The position numbers were made by a program, and so were the translations under genes. The notes beneath the pieces were generated by a model. That model did no database searches and was not told where the DNA came from. It was given only the letters and a program-made list of their open reading frames with translations. From Hyaloscypha bicolor E (Eukaryota; Ascomycota; Leotiomycetes; Helotiales; Hyaloscyphaceae), in contig NW_020194585.1 of assembly GCF_002865645.1 (NCBI RefSeq), positions 496,001-560,000 of the forward strand: 64,000 nucleotides of DNA, in the 5' to 3' direction. Shown in pieces: positions 12,415 to 24,585 of this stretch. Numbering within the stretch: the first letter of the stretch is position 1; every line of letters starts with the position of its first letter.

Positions 12415-12422
12415 ACGCCAAG

Positions 12423-13110
12423 CTATCGCGCACGTGACCCCTCGCCGCTCTGCTTACCTATGTTGCCTAGGATGTGCTTATCCATGGTATCGCGGCTTTC
12501 GAGAGCGTCAGGGGAGCCAAAACAGGCCCCGGGAGGCCGTGATAGGTCCCAAGTATTACAGTAGTAGTTTGGCATGCTGCTACCTAACGACTGTTCGACT
12601 AATAGCATGTCACCTGTCCCTATTGTGGTACGGCAGACCGTACATACCTAAAATAGACTGATTTTGGGTACTGTTGGTAATTACATGACTGTACGAATTC
12701 TTATATTATATGACTTGGCGACGAAACATAAACAGCGAATCTGACCCGTAGTTTAGAAATAACAACTACCTTCCTCTTTTTTTAGTAGAAACAATTCGTG
12801 GACATAATAATTATTCCTGTGCCTTGTGCTTTGCTTGTTTACTATTTACGTTGATGTCTGAGATCTAATATATATATGGGGAATTAAGTAATTCCTAAAA
12901 AAGAATACTAAAGTAGCTACTAATCCTATTTCTTATATTAATTAGGACTATTTTGCTTCTCATTTCTAGTTAAGCAGCTTTTTAAAACTAGAAACAACCT
13001 TGGTAGCGTTTCCTCTCCGGTTTACAAATATGTTCTGCTCAGTGTCGGGGCGTGCCATATCAAACAGAAGTAGTTCCAGTCTTCGAGGCGGCCAAGAATA
13101 TCTGTAACTA
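12423..13110. other. Intergenic region, AT-rich toward the right
   Basis: 3' flank of the NACHT pseudogene. No gene or repeat recognised. Confidence 0.45.
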
Positions 13111-13757
13111 CTATCTTGGGACTCTCCCAATAACATTTATCGTATTTCCAATGCCAAACCAGGATCTCATCAGTCCTTGATTAGAAGTAACCTGTATCTC
13201 ACTTCTTAAAGCCCCTAAAAACGAGATGCCTATACAAGCTTCCAAATCTATCCTTGGATCAGCACCATGTGCGAGGAACTTGTAAATCGCTTCTATCCAA
13301 TGAGGCCCCGGAGGAGATTTGCAAAGCACTCTTACTCCCAGACGTTGTGTTTCCACAAATTTCCAATTTGCAGTTGTCTCTAAAGTGGTAGAACGAGGGA
13401 TTGGCAGCCAAAGCTCATTTGATTTCCCGTCAGCTTTGGCTACATTTCCAAATCTCCCACTGCTGGAGAGCGTTGCCTTTTCCAAAAGATATTCGAAAAC
13501 AGTGCTAGCACTAGAAGACCGAGCCCAGTTCGGATCCGCTCCCTGCTCAAGTAGTAGCATGATCATGTGAAGATCGGGAAATGTTCCAATCTCAAAGAAG
13601 CGATTGAAAATCTGCTCGCAGGTGACCGAATCCCGTAATAATGACCACAGCCCAGAGTCTTGCGTGATCAAGCACCTTGGATACGCCCTTGCTTTTACGT
13701 AGAAGTAAAGATTTAGTCTCACCGCTAGAGACAAGAAGTTGAGACCTCTCGATGGTG

Positions 13758-13864
13758 TATAGCCAGAAAATGTAGAACTCCAGTTTGGATACAATTCTCC
13801 TTCCTTGGCTTATAGCCAGAAAATGTAGAACTCCAGTTTGGATACAATTCTCCTTCCCTTGGCT
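13758..13864. repeat. Frame-breaking tandem duplication, 53/54 bp
   Basis: Two adjacent copies (13758-13810 and 13811-13864) are identical except for one extra C in CTTCCCTTGG of the second. They lie in the 3' part of the NACHT pseudogene. With one copy removed, the frame runs from SFLSYYSGYKPREGE straight into FSGYTPSRGLNFLSLAVRL; with both, it shifts. Confidence 0.9.
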
Positions 13865-14958
13865 TATATCCGGAATAGTATGATAAGAAAGAGTGGCCGT
13901 CACTGGCAATTGTGTTGGTAAGCGTAGTTATAGAGCGATCAAGCTCATCTAACATGTTTGCAAATGATCCATCGGGATCCTCCTCCACATTTGCGTATTT
14001 AATGGACTCTTTGACAGCGTTCCACAATGTGGATCGGTTAAGCGTATTAGGATCTATGTGCTTGAGTTGTGCAATAAAACCACCACACAGAGCCAGCCTA
14101 GGATTGTACCCATTGGGGCTTGCTTCAAGCAGCCGACTCCAGACTGCTGGAAGCTCCAAGTAATCCTTGACAGTTCTGTGTAGATATTGCACCGTTGAGT
14201 CTGCAAGTGACTTTCGAGGGACAGAGACAGTCCGTTGATCCGCGTCCTGGGCAGGCACATTTTGCCCTGGTGTAGCAATCAAAACCCGAGCAGCCGTGGC
14301 TGTCTCTGTATTGGCAATTTCTAGGAGACCTTTGCATCTGCTATTTAATCTCCGTCTCATAGTATCGGCTCTTAATATCCTCTCTTCGTCGGTGAGGCGC
14401 TGTACTTTGCTTTTGAATACAAAGTCCAGTTCCTCATCCGCAAAGGACAGAGTCAAAAGAGTTGGTGGTTTGAAGGATGCTCGAACCAGTTGAAATAACT
14501 GCGATGCGTGAGAGAAATAGAACGGCTCTAGACTGACGAGCATCTTATAATATAGTTTTTCGAGATCTGGGAGGTAGTAGGTCCAGTCTCCTTTCAAGAT
14601 CCGAGACCCTGTCCCCATTCACAAGTCCAGCCAATAGGGACTGAACGACCAAGTGAACCCAGAGAAATACCCCCGCTGCTTTCTTAGCGACGTGTTGTTG
14701 AAGCTCCTTAGCATAGGATGGCTCGCGTCTTTGGAGCTCTGCAAAACCAGGGATCCCCTCGAAATTAGAACTCACGTAGTTGCGAATGTCGTCGTAAGTG
14801 AGATCTTGAAGCATGAGGAAAGATTTATCTCCAAATGCGTCCTCGAAAACGTTCCATGGTCTGCTGGAAACGCAGATTTTGATGTGTTTGGAGGAGGCCA
14901 CTTTTTTAAGAAGATTGTTCAGTTCGGAATGATCTCCATCAAACTCATCCGGTCCATC

Positions 14959-17900
14959 CAGTGTGTCAAAAAAATAATTAAGGTAATTAATTATATTTAA
15001 TTAAATTAATTTTCTAATTAATTATAATTTGATTATTGAGTTTCAAAAAAAAAATTAATTATTAGACTAATTATAATTAAATATAATTAATTATTTCTAA
15101 TTATTACGTAAAAGTCATATGAAAGTCAAGTAAATAATAAAATCTCTTTATTTTCTCTAAATAACTATAAGGCCATCGGATAAAATATTAACTAGACTAA
15201 TAAAATATATATAAAACTATAAAACTAAGCTTTTTCGGGAAGGAAAAACTAATTCTCCGGCTCGAAATCCTTTTTCTCCTTTAATTCCTATTCTTTTTCC
15301 GCCTTTTTTATCTCTTCTTCCTCGTTTATAAATATCCCCCAGCTCTTAAGATATATAATCTTCTCGAAAGTAATCTTATTAAGTCAATTACGTAGTTTAG
15401 TATTAATAAGAGCCCCTTGTGAGAAGAAACGCTCGCTAGCGGCGGACAAAGCGGGTATTCCTAAGTACTTCCTTGCTATAAGGGATAATACAGGAAACCT
15501 AATTTAATTAGCTTTCTAGTAATCAAGTGGCCGAATCTAGAGCTAAATTAATATATATAGATAAAAAAATTATAATAAAGGGATTAGTAGTTCTTAAGGG
15601 AATTTGAAATAAAGTAAGTAAATATTATTTACTTTTTTATCTACTCTCTTCTCCTCTAAATAAGTTATTAATTCGTCTTCTATTTTATCCTCTTGATTAT
15701 TTATATAAATATCAAGTTTATCTTTATCTAAATCGTCTATAGATATATTGGAATTAGTATCTTGAGGATTAGCTATTAAATAGTCTCGTTTATACCTATA
15801 AGAGAATTAGTAATTAAATAATTTAAAATTTAAGTAGAAATATATACTTATATATTATAGTCTATTTTAAGCCTATTATATATATTAGATACTATACTAG
15901 AATCTAGGCCAATTCCAGCTAGTCCTATTTTTTTAATTCGAGGATTAAGAATAAGAGCTAAATATAAAGCTTTACTCTTATTATCTAAAATACTGATTTT
16001 AGGATAATATTTGCGAAGCTTAGCTATATCCTTATTAATAGCGTTTTCAAAAGTTTTATTTTATTTATAATTAGTATACTATTAATATAATATAGTTTAG
16101 AAAAGACTTACTTTAAATTCGGTTTTAAAACTCTCGAGTTTATTATATATTTTATATATTTCAGGTATAATATAATATATAATAGGATAGTTCTCGGCTT
16201 ATAATTTAGTAGTAGCCTTAATAAATATTGAAATTATATTTAAAATATTATTTAAATAAGTAATTTTAATATTAGTTAATACTAAACTTTTATTTTTAAA
16301 AGCCTTCGATTTCGAGCTATTAATAACTGCTTTAATAGCTTCATATATATAAAGAAAGTCTTTTAATATATAATAAGTTAATAACTACTATGTTTTTTAA
16401 TCTATAAGTAATTAGTATTAATTAATAATTAAAGAATTAATTAATTACTTACCAAGTTAAGGGAATCAAGCATTTTCTATATTAAAAGCTTTAATCTGAG
16501 CTTCTAATAGCCGTCGGTTTTCCTAATTATATTTAAGACCTATAATAGTCTTTCTAATCTTTCTCTAAATTAATAAATCTATAATTTATTAGTAAATCTC
16601 TTATAAATAATATGAGAAACTTACTTATTACTTATTCTATTTCTTTTCTCTCTTCTCTTTCTTTAATTTCATCTTTTTCTAGCTTATATAAATCTATAGA
16701 ATAAGAGGTATTATAATCGTTCTTAATAAGAGCTTTTAAGATATCTTGAATTACTAGGTTTAATATATGAGCTATATAAGGAATATCTTCTTGAAATTTA
16801 ATACCTTCCTTATTATAATACTTTATAAAAGCTTATAATAAGGTATTATTTGAGCTAGTATTATCTCGAGTAATATTAAATTAAATATATTAGTAGTTTT
16901 TCTTTAAATAATAAGAGTTATATTATTTACCTAATAATATTATACTCGATATTATATACTTTTAAAGCTTCTAGTAAGACCGAATTCATATATTTACCGC
17001 TATAAATATCCTTTAAATCTTTTATAGCTAATAAATAAGATTTTAATTTAAAATCTTTATTTATAAAATAACTAGAAATTAAATTAGTAAATATTATATT
17101 AATAAGTTAATAAGAATAACTTATATAGTAATTTCTAAATAAGCCTTTTGATTTATAGCTATCTAGGCATCTAAAGTAATAGAGAAAGCACTATTTAATA
17201 AGATATTTTCTAATAATTCTTCTTTAATAAGGTTACTATTTTCATTAAACCTTAAAGTAAGTTCGTCTATAAGAACTTGAGAATATAAAGGCAGTACTTT
17301 ACTATAAAGAAGTTAGTTTAATAATATATAAGATGATTTTTTAATAACTTACTAGTTTAAGTAATTAAGAAGCTTTTAAAAGCTTGGAGTAGTAACTACA
17401 TAAAAAGAAATATTATTATTAACTATAAAGTCTAATAATAACCTCTTAAAGTGAGTTATAGTAAAGGATTCTAAGTCCGTATTACTAGAACCTTTATTAA
17501 AGGAACTTATAATAGATATTTGACTTGATTTAGCTATATTTTCTATAATAGTATCTAAAATAAAAAGTTAGTTTATTATTTCTTTAAGTTTTAATTATAA
17601 TTTAAACTTACTTATAGGAGCTTTAGCCTTTAAAGCTTTATTAATATTAACCGATTTATATATATTAAGATAATGGGTTTTATAATTGCTTATAGCGGTA
17701 TTAACTCTTTGCTTTCGAAATACTTTACTAATATTATATTAGCTTTAATTCCTTTAATTCTAATAGATATAACTTACTTGCAGTTCTTAAATAAGTACTT
17801 AATAGTAACTATTCGATAGTTAATTGGATCCTCCGGGTTTTTTTTAGGAGGGTCAAGAGTTTTCGAATAATATCCGAGGGAAAAGATAGGAGGTTATTAT

Positions 17901-18531
17901 TTAAATAGTTCTAGTTCAAAATCCTCTCTATTTTAAAGGATATTAAGCTTAATAGACGATATTTCCAGATAGGTATAGTAGTTTCGAGTAACTTTATAGT
18001 AGAAATCTTTTTAATAGGATAAGTAGTTAATGTGATATATAGTTTTGAAGTAAAGGAATTACTAGAAAATCGAGGAGAATCAGTTATTTATATATAAAAT
18101 GTCTAAAAATCTAGAAGATTCTTTAATAAGCGTCTAATTAGAAATACTCGCCTGATTTCAAACCACTAATTTCTAAGATCCCTTATTTATAATTACTTTA
18201 TTTATAATTATATTATTTATAAGGTACCGAAGAATTACTGAAAAGTCGAGGTGGTTCTAGCGCCTTCCGGCTCGCTTACCAAGCGGGTATAGCCGCTGCT
18301 AAGCCTATTGCGGTAAGGTGGTATCCAAATTAGGCTAGAGCAAACCTTATTTTCACGCTATAGCCCTTTTGCTATTTCCGCAGTTATGTGTAATACCACG
18401 TGACTAAATAATTAATTATATTTAATTAAATTAAGTAAATAATTAATTATAATTTAATTACTATGATTCTGACTTAATTTAATTTGATTACCGGCCAATA
18501 ATTATAATTAATTAAATTATTTGACATACTG
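14959..18531 (-). mobile_element. hAT-superfamily DNA transposon, RIP-degraded, inside the NACHT gene
   Basis: A 3,573-bp AT-rich element. Its ends are CAGTGTGTCAAA at the left and, reverse-complemented, CAGTATGTCAAA at the right (11 of 12 matching). It is bounded by a perfect 8-bp target duplication GGTCCATC at 14951-14958 and 18532-18539. The minus strand carries a recognisable hAT C-terminal dimerisation motif at 15384-15494. The rest is filled with stop codons, dominated by TA-rich words and depleted in C and G, as expected after repeat-induced point mutation. Removing the element plus one duplication copy restores the NACHT frame exactly. Confidence 0.95.
15384..15494 (-). pseudogene. 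hAT transposase remnant, dimerisation domain
   Basis: One 36-codon stretch remains readable: PVLSLIARKYLGIPALSAAS followed by ERFFSQGALINTKLRN, then TGA. This matches the conserved C-terminal hAT dimerisation motif (ILARRYLaIPaSSaaSERvFS.aG). It places the transposase on the minus strand, with its C-terminus near the left end of the element. Upstream frames are broken by many stops. Confidence 0.9.
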
Positions 18532-19850
18532 GGTCCATCAAGAAACAGGCAATAGCTTCTCTTCCGAGGATCCTCGTCTGCCAAGAGTCTGAATGCTCTG
18601 AGTAGTTCTTCCTTGGTCAAATCTTGTGGGTCGTTGCTGAAGAGATTGTAGGCTTCCCAGCGTTCAGGGAAGAGTCGAGGGATAAGATCAGGAAATTTCG
18701 TCACAAGCTGGCACAAGATAGATTGTAACATGCCAAGTTGAGACATTTGCATGCCGTGCCCCGAATTCCAAAAGAAGAAAACCCCTGTTGCCAGTGGAAT
18801 AGTTAGCCTCCAGGCTCGCAAATTATCGAAAGTAAGGTCATTGTTGTAGATGAATTTCATCAAGGTTGACTTGCCAGAACCAGCTTTACCGGTAATCCAG
18901 TAGAGTCCAGAGCCGCTTTGGAGCCATTTTGTGAAGCTTGGCCATGGAGTGCCTCCGGAATCTGGGTCGCTATAGATCCACCGGAATGTCTTTTTGTGAG
19001 CAACAACAATACGATTCTCTCTGTCGCTAGTTTCAGGAAAATAGAGAAGATCAATAAGTTTTTGTTCCAGTCGTTTCTCTCTCCCGGTTGCATGTGGATG
19101 TGAAACTGCTGCTGAGATGCCTCGCTCCGTGGCACTAGACTGGTCTCGATGGATTTCATTTATGAGATCCGCTTGCCAGCGCTTGCTCTCCTCAATATAC
19201 TTCAAGAAAGTTTCTCCCAGACCTTCGGTATAGCCTCGCATCGAAGATTGTGCCGAGTGTGAATCTTTCATCTCTTCTCTATTAGAATATTATCAACTGG
19301 AGACCTTCTCCGCTTAGATAGTGATATAGTTACCTAAATGAGACTAGAATACGTAGAATGAGTTGCTGTCTGAAAGCGTCGACTTTGTTCTCAAGGAGCT
19401 TTATCTGGTCCTCTTTCCACACCGTCCTCAATGCAGTTCGAAAGTTCTGCCAGCCATACCACTCAACAGGAAAAGAAGAAGTCCGCTTATACCACCTATC
19501 TTTGCTCTTGCTTTCCGCCTTTAATTCGATATCCTTCGATTTTGCGTAGACCTTGAGAGGCTCCAAAACCGCGAAGAGCTCATTCGCGACATCTCTGCAC
19601 TGTTCCGCAAGGAGCAAGAGCTCCTTCTTGTTTTGCGTCGGCTGCTCTGGTTGCTCCTCTTTGAGAGATCGCTCTAGGTCATCGACAGTGCTTCTCAAGT
19701 CGTCATTCACATTGCGGATCAACTCTATTCCCGCCACCCCTCCATATCTCGAGGACCTTGTTTGATAGCCGGTCGAGATGACTTTCGTTGTAAGTCGATG
19801 AATTGAACGATATTAGCGGCAAGCCCAAGAGCCAACAGAGCCTCTGCCAT

Positions 19851-21389
19851 GTTGTAAAGGAACAAAGGTAAAGAACGGAGAAGTGGAACACTCAAGCCGA
19901 ATAATGAAGTTGTCGATGAGGCTGGGGCGGAGGCTATGGATGAGGCTTAGCCAATCGTGGACTGTAGCCTGATTACATAAGGCACTACGCAGCCTTCCGT
20001 TCCCGGAAGGGCTCACCTGAGGCATTACCCATCGCCTCCTCGCTCGGTATAGCAATATCAGTCGAATTAACGGTCGCTACAATCGCGTTTTGAAGTGGAC
20101 CATCATAACTACGTGTCAACCTCGAATCGGGCATTACTCTTATTACGCTCTCCCCCTTTCTTCTTCCCCTCCCCTTTTCTTCTTCCTCTCTCCCTTTCTT
20201 CTTCCTCTCTCCCTTTCTTCTTCCTCTCCCCCTTTCTTCTTCCTCCCCTCTTTTCTTCTTCCTCACCCCTGACTACAGTACAACTACAACCTCAATCCCA
20301 GAGGTGAGTAGCTCAAATTCATGGGGGCATATAGGTCTATCTTTTGTTGACTGGTGCACTTGCCTAGATGCCTTACCATTCGACCGCAACTAAAAGGGCC
20401 TGAATCGAAGATGTATTGCACGAGCCCCCCGAGTTGACTACTCCCACTTATATCGCACAGCTAGCAAGAAACTACTGTACGACTATACAGACAATATTTA
20501 TGCATATGAGACGGGTAAGAGTAAGGTTTAGGAATGTTCGCAAGGTGGAAGGGAATGTTCCACGGGCGCGAGTAATGGCTGTGAGGGAGATACGGGCGCA
20601 GAAGGGAGCTCTATAAGGGGGAGTAAGGTTTGGGAGGGATCGCGGGAGGAGAGTAAGGGCTAGGAGGGAACTACGGAGGAGAATGGATGTTGAGAGGGCT
20701 CGCAGAATGGCAAGAGGTAGTTACGGACCGGGAAGAAAGTTACGGGGGCCCGCCCTGCGAACGCTAAGGTACCGTTCAATGTCAGAGCACGAGCCACCAA
20801 GCGGCTCACGGTCCCAGCTTGGCCCTCGATACCTGGGCAATCAAATTATCGGGGACGTAAGAGTCTAGCTTGGAGATCTCCGCTTTGGAATACTTAGTTC
20901 CATGCTTTAATGTAGACTATGAAAGCTGGGAGACTGCTTACTGGCTAAGTAGCAAGGTCATCGCTCTCCTCTTCAACTCACCCTTGCTCACCTTGGCTTA
21001 CTAAAAATTATGAGGTGCGACCGCGTACCAAAAATTAAAAAATTCGACATTAACAGGTGATTCTAGCCGCACCACAAGATTAAATTAAATATATAGTTAT
21101 TAGGATATTAAAAATACTATGGGATGTTAATATATTAAAGGATTTGTAATTATACTGAAGGTGTGATTAAAAATCGATTTTTTAGGCGTGGGCGGATGGG
21201 GGTTTGGGCGGTTGGCTAGTGGATACTTCTACGGAGTACGTGAGAGGCGTACTTCTGAGTACAGAAAAGTCGCCCGGACACACTATCATCACATGATGAT
21301 ACTTTTCTTATCTTCAGCCTCAGGCGGGCCACGACACATGATTTCCCGGTTAGATTTTCGTAACGTCATATAATCTTTACCCCTCCATT
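19851..21389. other. Intergenic region with low-complexity tracts
   Basis: Holds the promoter side of the NACHT pseudogene, a pyrimidine tract (20150-20268), a purine-rich stretch near 20.55-20.76 kb built of GGGAGGAG-like words, and an AT-rich patch near 21.05-21.18 kb. No gene recognised; short frames here are by-products of the biased composition. Confidence 0.5.
20150..20268. repeat. Pyrimidine-rich imperfect tandem repeat (CT-rich minisatellite)
   Basis: About six imperfect copies of a roughly 20-bp unit of the form CTCCCTTTCTTCTTCCT. The strand is almost pure pyrimidine, so the opposite strand encodes meaningless Lys/Glu/Arg-rich frames. Confidence 0.85.
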
Positions 21390-22479
21390 ATGTTACCAAG
21401 AGTTATAATCGACCCCGAAGGGGATATCGTGTTACAACTTCACGAAAAACAGCCCAGTGAAGCCGCTGCTGATGGCAAGACCGAGGGCGAGAAACTAGAA
21501 ACCCGAGAGCTGATTGTGTCCTCTAAGGTGCTATCTCTTGCCTCACCGGTGTTTAGGGTCATGATCGGTGGCAAGTTCAAAGAAGGTGTTGAACTAGCCG
21601 AGAAAACAGCATCTTCGGAGACTTATGACTTGCCCCTTCCAGAAGACGATGCAGAAGCGACGATCGTCCTTTGCAAAATCCTTCACTTCAACATTAAGGA
21701 CGTTCCCGAGAAACCCACTACTGTTTGCTTGGAGAAGCTAGCATATCTCTGCGATAAATACCGGTGTATCAATGCTATGAAATATTGTGGTGGTCTCTGG
21801 CTGAGGAACTGGCTGCTAGTCTGCGACAAGGAGGACCCTCCAATTGACGATCTTTGCCGACTCCTCATCTTCGCATATGTCGTAGATCTCCCCTATGAAT
21901 TCTTGGGAATTTCATGGAAACTCTTCCTCACTCACAAGGGCCCATTCTTGGGACCATTTACGCAAGCAGTAATTCTAGTGGATCATCCTCTTCTACATCA
22001 GAATGTTGCCCGTCCGTCTCTAGTATCTATATGTAAACTGCAGCTAATTTTTCATAGGAGAGCTGGATACAAAAAGGTTCCAATGTTGCAAGTCATTTCA
22101 TCGAGGCATGATGGCTCCTGCGAACGAGAACTGGCAAACTCTCACGAAAAATTGTTATCGCGCTGCTAAGGCTGTCGGATCCTACTTCAACTCTCTTCAA
22201 ATAACGAAAATCCTGCCCTACGATCTCGACTTTACAGAGCATAGATTCTGTGATCTCATAAGAAAGGCATCACTTCTACCATACATTTCCATCTCACAGT
22301 ACACCTGTACGCTTCGCAACTGTAGTTGCGACGTTGAATCCACTTATAACTTATCCAGCAAGCTGCAAGAGGAAGTTAGGTTTATAAAGCAGCAACAGGG
22401 GACTTTCATTTGTCTGGATTGTTTGAAGGCTGAGGGGGGGTCCAAATATGAAGGAAACTGCCGAATTTCTCATTCCTAG
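21390..22479 (+). CDS. BTB/POZ domain protein, fungal type
   Basis: Fungal BTB proteins of this type are nuclear or cytosolic adaptors of unknown partner. The N-terminus has the usual order: VIIDPEGDIVLQLHE, then LIVSSKVLSLASPVFRVMIG with a GGKFKEG continuation, then ALCKILH-like VLCKILHFN. Two exons are proposed. The intron at 22012-22057 (46 nt, weak donor GTCCGT) joins HPLLHQNVAR to ELDTKRFQCCK and the C-terminal exon. That exon ends with a cysteine-bearing segment (TLRNCSCDVE and FICLDCLKAEGG) at 22479. Total 347 residues. Without the intron the first exon would run to 22169 with an unlikely tail. The domain call is firm; the exact splice donor is not. Confidence 0.8.
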
Positions 22480-22737
22480 TTGCTTAAAGTGGTGCTTGTG
22501 TTTCGAGGATGTATGCCGAGGGGTATTCGATTTCATAGCCGACTTGGTCGTTGTTGATGTAGTATGTCATGCACCCTTTCTCCAGTGAGTAGAAGGTGAT
22601 TAGGTCAATAGCATTTTGTCCTACTCGTTTCCATGAACCAATACTTAATGATTGGCACGAGAGATGATGGAAGACTAGAATGTGTCAGCCTTGAGACAGG
22701 CGAAAACGAGATGATTTCTTCACTTACCAACTTTGCC

Positions 22738-24480
22738 TTAAGGACCCTGACCGGCGCTTATCATCATGCTACCAGTTCCGCATGGCTCTAATCCTGAACG
22801 GCCGATGAAGTTCCCTCCCAACTGCGGCGTGTCCGATTTCCATCTGGGGGGGGGGGGGGCTTGGGGCTCGTGGCAGTGGTTGAAGATGCAATTCTGATAG
22901 CACAGATGGTTCGGTCTTTCGAGTTCGTAGAGCTGACTTCCGCCGGGCCTGGATACCCCGAGAGCGGCGAGGCCGTTTCCCTTCTGGTTGCTATATGGAG
23001 CCTTGGGCATTCTCTGCGATACTAAAGTTCATGTGAGTCTAACAGTAGCAGATCAAAACGAGCCTCTGGAATGGAAGGCTTACTCATTTGACTCTTGCCA
23101 GATAACTCTTTTATAAGCGGCAACATCTTTGTCGACGGTTACGAACGGATTACGGGTGACTTTGAATGAAGGCTGAACTCTCTCTGGGGTCGAAGAATCC
23201 TTACTGTCGTTGGAGGGTGGAATTCGATCAATAGTAGCTTTTAAAACCGGGATTTGAGTATCGCTCTCGAAAGCAAATGAAGAGGTACTCTCGGGGCCAA
23301 CCTCTCCATCGTCATTGACATCCTTCAAAGTGGAGAGATGCTTGCTGCAGATTGGACTAGACTCTTAAGTTAGATTCCGAGACCGCCGATCGTAACTGGA
23401 AGTTCCAGCTTACCACACACGAGTGTCCTCATCATTTCCAAAATCGACTTGTCCGGGACAAGAAGGGTTTGTACATCTTCCTTTCTTTACTGCCTCGGAT
23501 TCAAGCAGTATCGCCGTAGCGACTCTTGACTTGGGTTGAATTCCAGCCCGCCACGCCTTTTTGTGGATAGGGACCTCGTTAAACCCATTCAAAACTAGGA
23601 ATTGGCCTTTCAAGATTCACGATAGACCGGCTTCACCCTGGAGAGTGTCGATGAGGAGATACTAAAAATTCTACCCCATTGTCAATTCAAAGTCGAGCCA
23701 TAAATAGCAACGGCATGCGGAGCGAGGAGCTGACTTTGAAATATCAGCTTAGTTGATCTCACCACAGGTTTCACCGTTTTACTCGCATGAGCTCTCGTAT
23801 TAATAAATGTAGAGCAGATAACAGTAGCCAAATACTTCGTTGGATATTATCGATCGCCCTCTCTATCTCAGAATTGGTGGTGGTCAACCGAGCAGATTGT
23901 TGTGCGATTGACAGGTTGCACATTCGATCCTTTACTGTCTCCGCCAGCCAGGTCATACGATCAAGTTTTTGGAGGAGGCTCAATGCTCATTCTCGGCATA
24001 CCCATGTATGCTTTCGAATTTCAAGTGCTGTTTCTTGACCCTCTTGTCAAACTCCCCTTAAGACCATGTTAGTAGACTGGAATTAACAGGTAGAAAGATT
24101 TGAAATCATTTCCTAGACATCCTTAGAGGCTGTGCGACTCTCAATAGCTTCACTTTGTGCTTCTTCCCATATCTTTCGGGACTAGTCTTCGATCCTCGCT
24201 ATACCCCCAGCGCAGGCTTCCTGGGTTATAGACAGAGTGCTGAATTTGCTTTCCAAGTCCAGACTGATCTTTCCACTATGGTTTTGAAGCTCCTCCATAT
24301 TGTTCTTTCCAACATCTCAAATTGCGCCTTCGATGAGTTTTGATGATGCTTCTTCGGCGATTGCAAGAGCAGCTACTTCTCTGTTGACTGCCAGTGTCAC
24401 AGGATTGATCCGTGTGTCGACGGCAATATCGATCGCGTGTGCGATTCGAGCCTGGATCTCAGAGGGCATTTGCAACGTAG
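22738..24480 (-). pseudogene. Degraded gene, possible fungal ubiquitin-like-domain protein
   Basis: Several minus-strand fragments read in order look like one protein. First is a coiled or helical region (SEIQARIAHAIDIAVDTRIN, MEELQNHSGKISLDLESKF) broken by TGA and TAG codons. Next is a helix block (RMTWLAETVKDRMCNLSIAQ). Then comes W-R-A-GIQPKSRVATAILLES followed by GRCTNPSCPGQ, which resembles the conserved end of a fungal ubiquitin-like module with a Cys motif. Last is a Ser/Pro-rich tail at 23080-23328 and 22738-23010. In-frame stops and the lack of a start or N-terminal domain suggest a 5'-truncated pseudogene directly downstream of the bZIP gene. A multi-intron functional gene cannot be excluded. 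Confidence 0.4.
22846..22859. repeat. G14 homopolymer
   Basis: Fourteen consecutive G on the plus strand, encoding a Pro run on the minus strand inside a weak frame. Homopolymers of this length often vary in length and are error-prone in assemblies. Confidence 0.95.
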
Positions 24481-24585
24481 TGTGGCTGTAGAAGGAGTAA
24501 GGAATTATCTCAAAATCTGCTATGTTTCGCTCAAACATCCAGCTCGGCCGATGACGAAGAAGTAGCCGGACAACACAAAGGTCAG

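Larger units (their letters stand above)
13111..19850 (-). pseudogene. NACHT/STAND (NLR-like) gene, interrupted by a hAT transposon and frameshifted
   Basis: Fungal STAND proteins are cytosolic signalling ATPases used in heterokaryon incompatibility and defence. Start ATG 19850 opens a helical N-terminal domain (MAEALLALGLAANIVQFID). After an apparent 1-nt loss near 19793 it continues as TKVISTGYQ and the coil NDDLRSTVDDLERSLKEE. An intron lies at 19279-19333. The NACHT P-loop is ITGKAGSGKSTLMKF near 18870. Walker B (CLFLDGPDEFDGD) is split by a transposon at 14959-18531. Next come KICVSSRPWNVFEDAFG, a 1-nt insertion in the GGG at 14569-14571, then QYLHRTVKDYLE, the usual motif after fungal NACHT, and a C-terminus with ankyrin-like MLLLEQGADPN and FLAHGADPRID. 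A 53-bp tandem duplication at 13758-13864 also shifts the frame. With these lesions it cannot encode a full product. Confidence 0.9.

Noticed and set aside
14959..18531. Tc1/mariner assignment based on the CAGTGTG-like ends
   Set aside because: The 8-bp duplication and the SAASERFFS dimerisation motif identify hAT.
20090..20307. Plus-strand Ser/Pro/Leu-rich and minus-strand Lys/Glu-rich frames
   Set aside because: They are artefacts of the pyrimidine minisatellite.
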